Origin: JAWKOK01 sp963765875
GTDB lineage: Bacteria > Chloroflexota > Anaerolineae > Caldilineales > Caldilineaceae
Direction: 5' to 3'
Assembly: GCA_963765875.1 (NCBI GenBank)
Contig: CAVXYK010000018.1
Coordinates: 124,001-188,000, forward strand
DNA length: 64,000 bases
Below are positions 38,374 through 48,069 of the stretch, piece by piece. Position 1 is the stretch's first letter; the number at the start of each line of letters is the position of its first letter. The translations under genes were made by a program, and so were the position numbers. The notes beneath the pieces were generated by a model. The model was given only the letters and a program-made list of their open reading frames with translations, was not told the origin of the DNA and made no database searches.

Positions 38374-41225
38374 ATGGATCGCCTATTATCACTGGATGGA
38401 CATTGGCAGGCCATTTTCGACCACGACAACAAAGGGCGAACGTGCCGGTGGCAAGAGCATGAAAACTTCCAGCGCTATCACGAGATCGAGCCGGTGAGCG
38501 TGCCGGCCTGTCTGGAAGAGTTCCAGCAGGACTACGAAGGCGTGGCCTGGTATGGCAAACGCTTCGACCTGCCGGACAGCTGGCTGGGCAAAACCATCCG
38601 CCTACACTTCGAAGCGGTGAACTATCGGGCCGAGGTGTGGGTGAACGGCGAGCCGGCCGGCGCGCATGAGGGCGGCTACACCGGTTTCGACCTGGAGATC
38701 GGCGACCTGCTACAAGCCGAGGACAACTTCCTGGCCGTGCGCGTCATCACGCCGCTGATCACCCGCGACGTGGTCATCGACGGGCTGGGGCGGGACGACA
38801 TGCCTCACTGGCGCGGGGCCATCGCCGGCGGCATCTGGCAGCCGGTCTGGCTGATGGCCAGCGACGCCGTCTACGTGGAGGACATCTTCGTCGCCGGCGA
38901 CGTCAAGAGCGGCGATGCCACGATGGAGATGACGCTGCGCAATAATGGCCTCCGTGTCTTGGAAGTCACCCTCCAGTGGACGATTTCAGCCGTCGGCAGC
39001 GACGATTCGCCCGTCGTTGCCCATGCCGAGACTGTCGATCTGAGACCGGGAAGCTCGCGGCTGGAACGTACGTTGGCCGTGCCCGACCTCAAGCTCTGGC
39101 AACTCGACGATCCACGGCTCTATCGTCTGACCGCCCGCGTCCTGATCCAGGATGAGCCGTCGGACCAGATCGAGACGCGCTTTGGCTTTCGAGAATTTTC
39201 GGTCGAGGGCAGACACTTCGTCCTCAACGGCAAAAAGATCGTGCTCAAGACGACCTTCAATGAAGCCTTCTATCCCCATTCGCTGGCCTATCCGCGCGAC
39301 CTGGACCTGCTCAGAGAAGAGTTCCGGCTGATCAAGGCGGCCAACATCAACATGATCCGTCCCTGGCGCAAACCCCAGCCGCCGGCTGTCTACGATCTGG
39401 CCGACGAGATGGGCATCCTCTTCGTGGGCGCGCTGCCCGTCGAGTGCATGCGCAACTGGCCGCAGATGACGCCCTACACCCAGACACGCATCGAGAACGA
39501 GGTGGCCGAGATGGTGCGGCGCGACCGCAACCATCCGTCGATTGTCATCTGGGAGATGTTCAATGAGATCCTGCGCCCCGGTCTCAAGCGCCTACGCCAT
39601 CCGCCTCGCTGACTGCACGATCACTGGACGCCACCCGCGTCATCATCGACGAGGCTGGCGGCTTTGCGGGCGTCTGTAGCCTATACCTGCCCGACTCCTA
39701 CGAGCCCATGGAGATCAACGACGTGCATCTCTATCCCGGCATGCCCCTGGCGCAAGAGCGCTACGACGAATTGCTGCTGCTGGGCAAGTCGGAGGAGGAT
39801 CTCAAGGCCATGGGGCTGGAGTCGGAACCGGAGATGCGCAGCCAGACCGTGCCGGGCCTGCTGACCAATCTTTCGGAGCTGGGCTACGGCAGCATCCCCG
39901 ACCTGGAGGAGAACCTGGGCCGCTATCAGCGTGAGGGCAATCCCATCACGCCGGATTATCGCATGCATCTGCGGCTCCACGATTCCTATCAGGCCATCTT
40001 CAAAGAGATGAACTTGAGCCGCGTCTTCCCGACCTTCCACGACTTTGTGCTCGCCGTCCAGGAGATCCACTACACGGGCAACAAGCTGATGGCCGAAGCC
40101 TGTCGCATCAACCCGGACATCGCCGGCATAGGCATCCACGCGCTCAACGACGGCGACTGGATCATCGGAGCGGGCCTCATCGACAACTTCCGCCGACCCA
40201 AGCGTGCCTACTACGCCATCCAGGAGGTCTTTGCCGCGCGCTATATCGCCATCCGCCCTAGCCGTCAGAATGTCTATGCGGGCGAGGATGTGCAGGTGCG
40301 GCTGACGTCGGTCAACGACAGGGCGGCTCTACACGGCACGCTTTCGCTGCGTGTGATCGCGGCCGGCGGCCAAGCACTGCTCGATGTTGAGGAAGAGACG
40401 GTCCTGCCCGCTGGCATTGTCGACCTGAACGAGTTTGGCGTCTCAACCGCCGGGTTGACCGGCAAGTGTCTGATTGATGTGACCTTCCGCAGCGAGGACA
40501 CGGACTCAGTGACCAATCACTCGTCATTCTACATCCTGGAGCGGAGCCAATCGTCACTGCCGCAGCGGAAGGGGACGATCATTGACATTGACGGCGAACT
40601 GGGCGACTACCTGGCGGCCAATGGCGTGAACGCCGCGCCCTTCTCGCCGCGGACGCCCCATCGGGAACCGGTGCTGGTCTACTTGAACGGCTGGGACGGC
40701 GACACGTTGCCGATCTTCGCCGACCTGGCCGATCGGGTCGAAGCGGGTGGGACGGCGCTCTTCCTCAACACACCGCCAGAGGAGACGCTGGCCGAGACCG
40801 ACCAGGGCAACCTCTGGCGATTCCTGGCCAAAGACTTGCTCTTCCCGTTCGACATCACCTACTTCAGCGGGCGCGGCCTATGGACGCCATGCAGCCATGT
40901 GGTCCCCGACCATCCTGTCTACGCCGGCCTGCCGTCCAATTGCCTGATGGGCCAAGAGTATCGTGATGTAGTCTCGCGCTGGTCGGTGGTGACACCGCAA
41001 ACGGAATGGATCAGCGGCAATCTAACCTACGACTGGTATCCCGGTCTGGACCACAAGCAAAACTATCTGGGTGTGAGCGCAGCGCTGCATGGCGCAGATC
41101 TGACGCAGGTTGCATATGGCGACGGTCGATACATTCTCTGTACCCACCGGCTTGTCGAGAATCTGGGCCATGATCCGGTGGCGGAACGGCTGTTCAGCAA
41201 TCTATTGCAATGGGTAGCCAAATGA
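38374..41225 (+). CDS. Glycoside hydrolase family 2 enzyme, frameshifted
   Basis: About 950 residues. Order: N-terminal jelly-roll sugar-binding domain (PACLEEFQQDYEGVAWYGKR, HFEAVNYRAEVWVNGEPAGAH, GGYTGFDLEI), an Ig-like middle domain (FGFREFSVEGRHFVLNGKKI), and a catalytic barrel with the acid/base NE pair in SIVIWEMFNEILRP. The frame breaks at 39604-39605; one more C joins RLRHPP to SLTARSLDATRVIIDEAGG. The C-terminal third (EPVLVYLNGWDGDTLPIFAD, THRLVENLGHDP) is not part of the core family. It could be a beta-galactosidase, mannosidase or fucosidase-type enzyme; the substrate cannot be told. No signal peptide is seen, so it may act on imported oligosaccharides. Confidence 0.88.
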
Positions 41226-41344
41226 TAGACTCTCTTCGCTGGCGATTCGATCTGACGTTATGGGATGTGTTGGGCCGCGCGCTGGACGTGCCGGTCCACG
41301 AATTCCTGGGCGGTCGCCACCACAAACAGGAGCGTGGACAATGA
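41222..41344 (+). pseudogene. Remnant of an enolase-superfamily (mandelate racemase-like) gene
   Basis: A 40-codon open frame whose ATG overlaps the GH2 stop (ATGA). Its product, DLTLWDVLGRALDVPVHEFL then GGRHHK, matches the conserved ALWDLLGKxxGxPVxxLLGG segment of mandelate racemase-type enzymes and nothing else of the family. It is too short to be an enzyme, so it is probably the relic of a deleted dehydratase or racemase gene. Confidence 0.6.
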
Positions 41345-41432
41345 GTACGCGGGACAAAGCCAATGCCAGAATCGATGTACTATGCTTTTCATACTCCAGC
41401 ATCTCGGTGATGATTGTACAACTTCACTCAAC

Positions 41433-41948
41433 TCACTCCGGAGTATCGGATCGCCAGAGGCTTGTCTGAGGAGGGGTCGAATAGATGGCCTGCTCTTCAC
41501 CAAAGCGAACCACTTTTTCCTGCAAACAGAAATCCAGACGCTCAAGTAATCGCCGGGATCGGATGTTAGCCATTTGCGTCTCCGCAACAATACGCGGCAA
41601 CTTCAGAACCTCCAGGCCATACACAATCACAGCCTGCACTGCCTCTGTTGCATAGCCTTGCCCCCAGCATTCCGGAAGAATCTGATAGGAAACTTCCGTG
41701 TCGATCCCATTGTGATGGGCATCGAGTGTTATCAATCCAATGAAAGAGCCGTCTTCCTTATTTCTGATTGTCCAGTTGTGGGAAAATCGCTCTGCTCTGA
41801 AGTAGTGATGAAACTCTGAGCAAATGATTCGTTCGTCTTTCGGCCCACCAAGGAATTGACGGACTTCCACGTCGGTTTCGAGGCTTACAACATGGTCAAG
41901 GTCAGAGGGCTCTAGCTCATGCAATTTACATCGCTCGGTCGTGATCAT
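41433..41948 (-). CDS. GNAT acetyltransferase, RimJ/RimL type
   Basis: A 171-residue N-acetyltransferase. MITTERCKLHELEPSDLDHV, then LGGPKDERI, and the acetyl-CoA loop PECWGQGYATEAVQAVIVYG are typical, followed by ANIRSRRLLERLDF. The start at 41948 is chosen where the domain begins. It may acetylate a protein N terminus or a small amine. It is convergent with the GH2/enolase-remnant unit. Confidence 0.9.
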   Translation of the reverse strand: MITTERCKLHELEPSDLDHVVSLETDVEVRQFLGGPKDERIICSEFHHYFRAERFSHNWTIRNKEDGSFIGLITLDAHHNGIDTEVSYQILPECWGQGYATEAVQAVIVYGLEVLKLPRIVAETQMANIRSRRLLERLDFCLQEKVVRFGEEQAIYSTPPQTSLWRSDTPE

Positions 41949-42281
41949 GTGGTCACTGTTACTACATCCCGAATTGTCATGCCGACAACCCAATCGACGA
42001 CGAATCTCTCCATGGCAGGACTGATATTCGTCGTCGTTTCACTCCGTCGGAATGACAGCATTGGCGAAATCTGTGATTGAAAGGTAGGGCGAGATTTCTC
42101 AATGACGTTATACCTGAGTTATGCCGTTTGCCCATTCATGAAGCACGATTTCGTAGGGGCGACCCTTGCGGTCGCCCGCTGTGGTGAGCGGGCGGAGGCA
42201 AGCCCCGCCCCTACGATACACAGTCGTTGACGGGACAACTGGTATTAGGTGATCGAAAGCAAACTTCACGCGCAACAAACG
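41949..42281. repeat. Intergenic region with a GTAGGGGCGACC element
   Basis: The core (about 42150-42215) runs from CGTAGGGGCGACCCTTGCGG to CCCCGCCCCTACG. It forms an inner hairpin GCCCGCT-GTGGTG-AGCGGGC and outer arms GTAGGGGC / GCCCCTAC. Flanking bases match those of the copy at 49648-49775 in opposite orientation, giving an element of about 135 bp (42117-42250). Confidence 0.75.
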
Positions 42282-44651
42282 CTACTGCCGCGCCATCGCG
42301 ACCTTGTAGCGTTCCTCGGGCGTGATCAGGTGATCGAGATCCTCGGCATTCTCGTCGATATCCATCTGCACCCAATTCACCGTACCGTTGAAGGCATTAT
42401 CTTTCGGACCGTAATCTGAAGAGACCGGTGAGCCGGCGTCCCTACCGACGTCGCAGGTATCGGTACCGAAGAGCATGGGCACGGTCATGCCCACGCGACC
42501 CTCACCGTCTTTTTGGCCGTCCACAAATAACGAGACGCTGCCCCCCTTGGCCAGGCCACCGCCATCGTAGGTGAACTCCATGCGCACCTGATGGGTGCCG
42601 GCCGAGATCGTCTGCCTACCTTCGGCAAAGTAGTGATCGATGCCGAAGAAGTTGTAGCAGTGCTTGAGTTTGCCGTCCTGGGTATAAAGGCTCCAGCCGC
42701 CGATTCCGGCACCCATGGAAACGATGACGCCGTTGGCGCCCGACTCCGGCACGTCGATCTCGGCAGTCACCGAATAGGACTTGTTGTGCATCTGGAGAAC
42801 AGCATGTTCAGGCAACCGGGACATGCCGCCAAAGAGCATCTGTGTCTTGCCCTTGATTAACTGGGGACGGCCGGCGATGTCAGAGTTGAAGCGCTCGAAC
42901 GATCGGTCGTCGAGCGGGAGCACATTGTATTTGGTCGCCTCGATCAGGAACAGGCGCTGCAACTCGGCGAGCTTTTTCGGATGGTGCTTCGCCAGATCAT
43001 TCGACTGCGTCCAGTCTACGTTTGTGTCATACAGTTCCCAAACATCCTCATCAAAGGCCCGATCGTAGGCGCCGACCCAGGGCACGCCGTGCCGGGTCAC
43101 TGCCGTCCACCCCTTGTGATAGATGCCACGGTTGCAGAACATCTCAAAATACTGGGTCTCGTGCCGTTCTGCCGCATCGTCGTCGTCGAAAGCATACAAC
43201 ATGCTGACGCCCTCGAGCGGCGCCTGCTGAACACTGTTGACGATGGTCGGCGCAGGGATTCCCGCGGCCTCAAGAATCGTCGGCGCAACATCAATCACGT
43301 GGGCGAACTGTGAACGAACTTCACCCTTAGCCTGGATGCCCTTGGGCCAATGTACGATGGTGCCGTTGCGGGTGCCACCCCAATGGGAAGCGACCTGCTT
43401 GGTCCACTGGTACGGCGTATCCATGGCGTGTGCCCAGCCTACCGCGTAGTGGTTGGAGGCCTCGGGCCCGCCAAAATCGTCGATTTTGCTCATCAGGAAT
43501 TCAGGGGTCTCGATGGTGCCCATACCATTGAGCACCGCAATCTCGTTGAAGCAGCCGTTGGGCGTTCCTTCGGCAGAGGCGCCGTTATCGCCAATGATGT
43601 AGTAGATCAGCGTGTTGTCGAGGGCCCCTAGATCTTCCAGCGTATCGATCAGCCGGCCGATATGGTGGTCGGTGTGCTCAAGGAAGCCGGCGTAGGTCTC
43701 CATCTCGCGGGCAAGAATGGGCTTGAGTTCATCGGGCATATCATCGTAAGCGGGAATTTCGTCGGGCCGTTCAGTAAGGACAGCATCGGCAGGGATCACG
43801 CCCAGCTGCTTCTGACGGGCATACGTTTCTTCGCGGAGTTTATCCCAGCCACCGTCGAATTTGCCCTTGTATTTGTCGATCCATTCCTTGGGCACATGAT
43901 GCGGAGCGTGGGTGGCGCCGGGCGCGTAGTACATGAAGAAGGGCTTGTCGGGCATGAGTGCCTTCTGCTGGCGCACCCACCCGATGGCCTTGTTGGTCAT
44001 GTCCTCTGTGAAGTGATAGCCTTCCTCCGGCGTTTTGTCCGGCTCGAGCGGTGTTGTGCCCTCGTAGATGCCTGGATAATACTGGTCGGCCTCACCGCCG
44101 ATGAAGCCGTAGAAGTACTCGAACCCGCCGCCGCCGGTAGGCCAGGAGTCAAACGGGCCCATTGGGCTGGTCTGCCAGACCGGCACCTCATGGCATTTTC
44201 CGAACTGTGCGGTTGCATAGCCGTTGAGTTTGAGCGTCATGGCGAGCGGCGCCTTGTCTTTCGGCAGCACCGATGTGTAGCCCGGAGCCGAGGTTGCCAT
44301 CTCGCAGATGCCGCCCATATTCACCGAATGATGATTGCGCCCAGTGAGCAGCGCCTGGCGCGTGGGCGAGCAGAGCGCAGTGGTGTGGAAACGATTGAGC
44401 TTCAATCCGTTTCCCGCCAAACGCTCGGCCGCCGGGGTATTGACCGGACCGCCGAAAGCGCTGCTGGCGCCAAAGCCGCAGTCATCGATCAGAATGACGA
44501 GTACATTGGGCGCGCCTTCGGGCGGACGTATATCCCGGATCGGCGGGAACGCAGTTTCCGGATCCTTGGCGTCATAGGTCGTCAGACCTACGTATGGCTG
44601 GTCCGGGATCGGAAGGATGGCCCGGCTCGGGGTTTCAGACTTACTCGTCAT
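42282..44651 (-). CDS. Arylsulfatase, intact, with C-terminal accessory domain
   Basis: 789 residues, the only intact sulfatase in the window. It has NVLVILIDDCGFGASSAFGG with metal-binding aspartates, the formylglycine motif CSPTRQALLTGRNHH and QFGKCHEVPVWQ. The alkaline-phosphatase-like core ends near residue 540. The last 230 residues form a second domain (SYSVTAEIDVPESGANGVIV, GGWSLYTQDGKLKHCYNFFG, KGGSVSLFVDGQKDGEGRVG), as in large actinobacterial and proteobacterial arylsulfatases. The start at 44651 has GGAG eight bases upstream. No signal peptide is seen. It hydrolyses sulfate esters of an unknown substrate. Confidence 0.93.
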   Translation of the reverse strand: MTSKSETPSRAILPIPDQPYVGLTTYDAKDPETAFPPIRDIRPPEGAPNVLVILIDDCGFGASSAFGGPVNTPAAERLAGNGLKLNRFHTTALCSPTRQALLTGRNHHSVNMGGICEMATSAPGYTSVLPKDKAPLAMTLKLNGYATAQFGKCHEVPVWQTSPMGPFDSWPTGGGGFEYFYGFIGGEADQYYPGIYEGTTPLEPDKTPEEGYHFTEDMTNKAIGWVRQQKALMPDKPFFMYYAPGATHAPHHVPKEWIDKYKGKFDGGWDKLREETYARQKQLGVIPADAVLTERPDEIPAYDDMPDELKPILAREMETYAGFLEHTDHHIGRLIDTLEDLGALDNTLIYYIIGDNGASAEGTPNGCFNEIAVLNGMGTIETPEFLMSKIDDFGGPEASNHYAVGWAHAMDTPYQWTKQVASHWGGTRNGTIVHWPKGIQAKGEVRSQFAHVIDVAPTILEAAGIPAPTIVNSVQQAPLEGVSMLYAFDDDDAAERHETQYFEMFCNRGIYHKGWTAVTRHGVPWVGAYDRAFDEDVWELYDTNVDWTQSNDLAKHHPKKLAELQRLFLIEATKYNVLPLDDRSFERFNSDIAGRPQLIKGKTQMLFGGMSRLPEHAVLQMHNKSYSVTAEIDVPESGANGVIVSMGAGIGGWSLYTQDGKLKHCYNFFGIDHYFAEGRQTISAGTHQVRMEFTYDGGGLAKGGSVSLFVDGQKDGEGRVGMTVPMLFGTDTCDVGRDAGSPVSSDYGPKDNAFNGTVNWVQMDIDENAEDLDHLITPEERYKVAMARQ

Positions 44652-44978
44652 GGACAATGCTCCATTCTCTTGCCTTGGGCAAGAATTGTGATCCAGTGCT
44701 GTAGGCGTATTGGCTGCTCGACAGCTTCTTGTTCTGCATGTGGCAAGATTAGCATATCATGGCGTATACCATCCCACAATGCATTTCAAAGAACCTGGTT
44801 TCGGGACAATATCCAGTTCTATCCTTTCTCTCTCCCACCGCCTGCGAAGTAGAAGTCTGTAAGTCGTTACAGAAAGTACCGGGGACTTCCCGATGCTGAA
44901 ACCTCAAAATCAGGGTCAACTCACTCGCTTTGTTGCCTGAGTCCCCAGCACTTTTTCGCACTACCGACAGATGTTTAC
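44652..44978. other. Intergenic region, nothing firm
   Basis: A minus-strand frame of 70 codons (44961-44749) has no recognisable product. ACCGGGGACTT near 44880 and AGTCCCCAGC near 44940 resemble the inner arms of the repeat at 535-655 but are diverged. A promoter for the sulfatase is likely here but none stands out. Confidence 0.4.
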
Positions 44979-45851
44979 TTAGCTACGCGTAAACCAGTCC
45001 TGATACCCGAGCTCGATCAGGTTGTCGCGGCTGGTGATCAGGCAATCAAACGGATCGCGGCCATATTGATCGTCCTGTTCGACCAGGAAGTATTCGCTCC
45101 CGCAGGCCAGACCCGTATCGATGATCTCCTTCATCGCCATATTGCCTTCACCGACCTCGGCAAATTGTACCGCATTGGAGAACGCCGCCTGGACCTTCTC
45201 CATGCTCAATTCCCCGGCAAACGCAGCGGGGTCAAGCTTGATTCGGTAGTCCTTGAGATGAATCAGTTTGATCCTTCCTGCGAACTGCTGGATATAGGTC
45301 ACCGGATTCTCACCACCGCGTTGGATCCAATGGACGTCCAGTTCAAAGCCCAGATGCGTCGTGTTATCCCTGATGATATCCATCAGATATTTGCCGTCAT
45401 ATTTCTCGAATTCAACATGGTGGTTGTGGTAGTAGAGGTCAATCTTGTGCTCGGCCAGCCGCGCGGCCATTTCTTCCGCGCGTGAGACAAACTCCAGCGC
45501 CTTCTCCCGATTGCCCATATACCCGAAGGGCAGCATGGGGATGCGCAGGAAACCAGTGTCCAGCGCTTGGCAGTCGGCGACGATCTTGTCGAAGTCGCCC
45601 TCCAGGGTGTCCACACCGGGGCGGGGCGGCCCCATGGGCTCCAACATCGCCGAACAGGCCGCTACCTTGATACCAAATGCTTCGCACGCATTGCGGATGG
45701 CGGTCACATTCTCCGTCGTCATGGGGATCTGTGAGATCTCGATGCAGTGGTATCCAATCTCAGCCAGCTTTTCCAGGACCGCATAGGCGCCCATCTCTTG
45801 CACCTTGCCGCCCAACATCATCATCTGTACGCCAATCAAGCCCTTCTTCAC
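44979..45851 (-). CDS. Sugar phosphate isomerase/epimerase family TIM-barrel protein
   Basis: A 290-residue xylose isomerase-like (AP endonuclease 2) protein. Typical strands: GYHCIEISQIPMTTENVTAI, KVAACSAMLEP, LYYHNHHVEFEKYDGKYLMD with metal-binding His/Glu, LGFELDVHWIQRGG and IKLIHLKDYR. It starts at a GTG with AAAGGAGAC upstream. It is followed on the same strand by a Gfo/Idh/MocA gene upstream, a very common pairing in inositol and unusual-sugar catabolism. Confidence 0.9.
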   Translation of the reverse strand: MKKGLIGVQMMMLGGKVQEMGAYAVLEKLAEIGYHCIEISQIPMTTENVTAIRNACEAFGIKVAACSAMLEPMGPPRPGVDTLEGDFDKIVADCQALDTGFLRIPMLPFGYMGNREKALEFVSRAEEMAARLAEHKIDLYYHNHHVEFEKYDGKYLMDIIRDNTTHLGFELDVHWIQRGGENPVTYIQQFAGRIKLIHLKDYRIKLDPAAFAGELSMEKVQAAFSNAVQFAEVGEGNMAMKEIIDTGLACGSEYFLVEQDDQYGRDPFDCLITSRDNLIELGYQDWFTRS

Positions 45852-45885
45852 ATCTGTCTCCTTTGTTTATCGGATAGCGGAAGAT

Positions 45886-45980
45886 GGAACGCAGATAACG
45901 CGGATCGGGCGGATCTCCGCTGATTCTTTATGAAATGATCCGCGAAGATCCGCCCGATCCGCGTTATCCGCGTTCTATTT
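45886..45980. repeat. GAACGCGGATC inverted repeat, copy 2
   Basis: GAACGCAGATAACGCGGATC (45891-45910) and GGGCGGATC pair with GATCCGCCCGATCCGCGTTA and TCCGCGTTCT (to about 45978). It belongs to the same family as the sequence at 34320-34420. The loop holds an incomplete AATCAT-like centre. Confidence 0.8.
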
Positions 45981-46000
45981 CTAGTCGACCTGACAGCCCT

Positions 46001-47191
46001 CTACCGGGTAGGGTACTTGCCTTCCTCGGTGATGCGCTTGTTCAGTTCAGCCAGGTAAAGGTCTTCGTCCACAGGCAATTCGACCTCTTTGCCCAGCCAA
46101 CTGGAGAGGAGAATGGCGTTGGCGAGCGCGACACCGTTGATACCATCCGCGCCCGGTGCAATCAGGGGCGTGCCATCCAGGATGTTGGCGGCAAAGTTTT
46201 CCAACACGGCCAGATGCTGTGTGCCCCAACCGCCTGTGCCTTCGAATTCCTCGGTCGTATAGAGCTCGTCGAGATCGCCGCCCTGCACAAGCTTGCCGAC
46301 CTCCTGCATGGTCATCGTGGCATTCATCACGTCTTCGGACTGTTTCAGGCGGGTGACGGTGGCCGTTTTGCTGTTCTCCACGACGATCTTGCCGCCGTCC
46401 AGGTCGATCTCGAACCGATCGGTTCCAAGCACATCATGCGTGGAGGTAATGAGTACGCCGGTCGCTCCGTTGCCATAGTCGGCAACGACGGTGACGTCGT
46501 TGTCGACGGCAATATCACGGTGAGCGCCAAAGATGATCTTTGATGTGATTGTCTTGGGCATGCCGCAGATCCACTGCCACAGATCCAGTTGGTGCGGCGC
46601 CTGGTTCACCAGCACACCGCCGCCTTCGAGGCCCCAGGTTGCGCGCCATGTGCTCTGATCGTAGTAGCTCTGTGGACGCCACCAAGAGTTGATGATCCAG
46701 TTGGTGCGACGAATGTTGCCAAGCTCGCCGGAGACGATGATCTCTCTTAGCCGCTGATAGAGATTATTGGTGCGCTGATTGAACATGATTGCAAAGGTTT
46801 GATCTGGCTTTGTGGCGGCGAATTCGTTCATTTCACGGACTTGCTTGGTGTAGACCCCGGCAGGTTTCTCAACCAGTGTATGTAGTCCGTGATCTAGGGC
46901 GAAAATCGCCATTTCCGGGTGCAGGTAATGCGGGACGGTAACCACAATGGCATCCACTTTGCCGCTGGTGACCATTTCCTGCCAGTCCTGAAAGAAGGGA
47001 ATACCGGGGTACTTCTCAGCGCACTTGGCTTCGACAGCAGGATCAATATCGCATAGCGCGCCAACCTCAATTGCTTCCGACTGGACGCCGCTGGCGGGCA
47101 TCCCTGGGAACCCGGCCTGCCCCGTCAGTAGGTTGGCGTAAAACCCGCCCTGCACGCCGACGCCAATGATGCCTAGTTTGACTCTATTCAT
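46001..47191 (-). CDS. Gfo/Idh/MocA family oxidoreductase
   Basis: A 396-residue NAD(P)-dependent dehydrogenase for sugars or inositols. The Rossmann motif KLGIIGVGVQGGFYANLL is at the N terminus; EKPAGVYTKQVREM carries the conserved lysine of EKP, and GGGVLVNQAPHQLDLWQWI the catalytic His/Asp segment. The start at 47191 (MNRVKLGI) is chosen because GAGGGACAAAGAG lies upstream. Together with the TIM-barrel epimerase it could epimerise or oxidise a sugar or cyclitol. The substrate is unknown. Confidence 0.93.
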   Translation of the reverse strand: MNRVKLGIIGVGVQGGFYANLLTGQAGFPGMPASGVQSEAIEVGALCDIDPAVEAKCAEKYPGIPFFQDWQEMVTSGKVDAIVVTVPHYLHPEMAIFALDHGLHTLVEKPAGVYTKQVREMNEFAATKPDQTFAIMFNQRTNNLYQRLREIIVSGELGNIRRTNWIINSWWRPQSYYDQSTWRATWGLEGGGVLVNQAPHQLDLWQWICGMPKTITSKIIFGAHRDIAVDNDVTVVADYGNGATGVLITSTHDVLGTDRFEIDLDGGKIVVENSKTATVTRLKQSEDVMNATMTMQEVGKLVQGGDLDELYTTEEFEGTGGWGTQHLAVLENFAANILDGTPLIAPGADGINGVALANAILLSSWLGKEVELPVDEDLYLAELNKRITEEGKYPTR

Positions 47192-47263
47192 CTCTTTGTC
47201 CCTCATCTCTTTTCTCGTATTTTTGGCAACCTGAGTACGATTATTCAGGTCGTTATCTGAATA

Positions 47264-48027
47264 TTATCGTTCGTTCCAGCCCTTCCCGCTAAAAATCTTC
47301 GGCATCGATTTTTCAATGCGCGCTGTTCTGGTCTTGGATTGTTTCGCCGATGAAAAATGGAGCAGATAGCCGCGCCGGCGCCCCGGTGTGAGCGCAGAGA
47401 AGGCTTCTTCAAAAACTGGATCCGACTCAAATAGTTGAATCAGCTCTTCCGGAGCCTCCAGCGGTGCATTATTGCTGACGTCCACTTTCTTGCCGGACTT
47501 TTTGATCTCGATGGCTTCCTGAATGTAGCTAAGAATCACGGGTTTGCGCGAGACAACTGTTTGGGCATCCGTAAATCTAATATAGCGGGCGTATCTGGAG
47601 TTTTCGCCCGGCTTCTCCAGAATATTTTCAGGGTCCTTCATTAGCGCGCCCTGAAAGAATGAAATTGTCACACTTTCGGCCTTGGTCATCGTTCTGGCCG
47701 AAGGCCGCGATATTTGCCGAAGCTGTCCAGCAGATCGGGCGGTTTTGGGATCGATTTTCTTCTGGTGCGGGTACCGCTGGCCGAAACGATGACCAAGGCC
47801 ACACTTTCCTTGAGCGCACTCAGCATCAAGATGTTCTTACCGTCATGAGTATAGCAGGGCGCACTCCATTTCACTTCTTCTATTAATTCTGACTCCTGAA
47901 GGATTCCTCTGAGCAGACGGAGTTCTTCAACCCAAGACTGGACTTTGCACTGTGGCGTACCACCCAACACGCATCGGCCACAGCCGCTTTCCAGATATTG
48001 ATCGACGTTTGCAGGTTTAATGGACAT
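47264..48027 (-). pseudogene. YdeI/OmdA-like DUF1801 protein gene, split by an inserted element
   Basis: The gene starts at 48027 (MSIKPANVDQYLESGCGRCV) and encodes a DUF1801 domain (IEEVKWSAPCYTHDGKNILM, LSALKESV). It is interrupted, then resumes in another frame with TISFFQGALMKDPENILEKP and ends with the YdeI-type tail RRGYLLHFSSAKQSKTRTAR and KIFSGKGW. Between the parts lies a 123-bp inverted-repeat element flanked by 8-9 bp direct repeats. Removing 131 bp gives SALKESVTISFFQGAL in one frame. The intact gene would code for about 210 residues. The family is linked to bacteriocin protection by name only. Confidence 0.88.
47669..47808. mobile_element. MITE-like inverted-repeat element with target duplication
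   Basis: The ends are perfect 17-base inverted repeats (GGCCTTGGTCATCGTT at 47678-47693 plus the complement at 47785-47800), extended by CTGGCC/GGCCAG-like bases. The element (47678-47800, 123 bp) is flanked by the direct repeat ACACTTTC (47670-47677 and 47801-47808), 9 bp if the preceding C is counted. It has no coding capacity of its own, so it would need a transposase in trans. Confidence 0.85.
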
Positions 48028-48069
48028 GCTTTCTCTACCCTTTACAGTCATCATGGTCAATGGAAATGA

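Noticed and set aside
43662..44852. Plus-strand open frame of about 396 codons
   Set aside because: It lies opposite the intact arylsulfatase, whose conserved motifs are on the minus strand.
47686..47689. ATGA overlap read as two translationally coupled genes
   Set aside because: Both halves belong to one YdeI-like protein; the overlap results from the inserted element and its target duplication.
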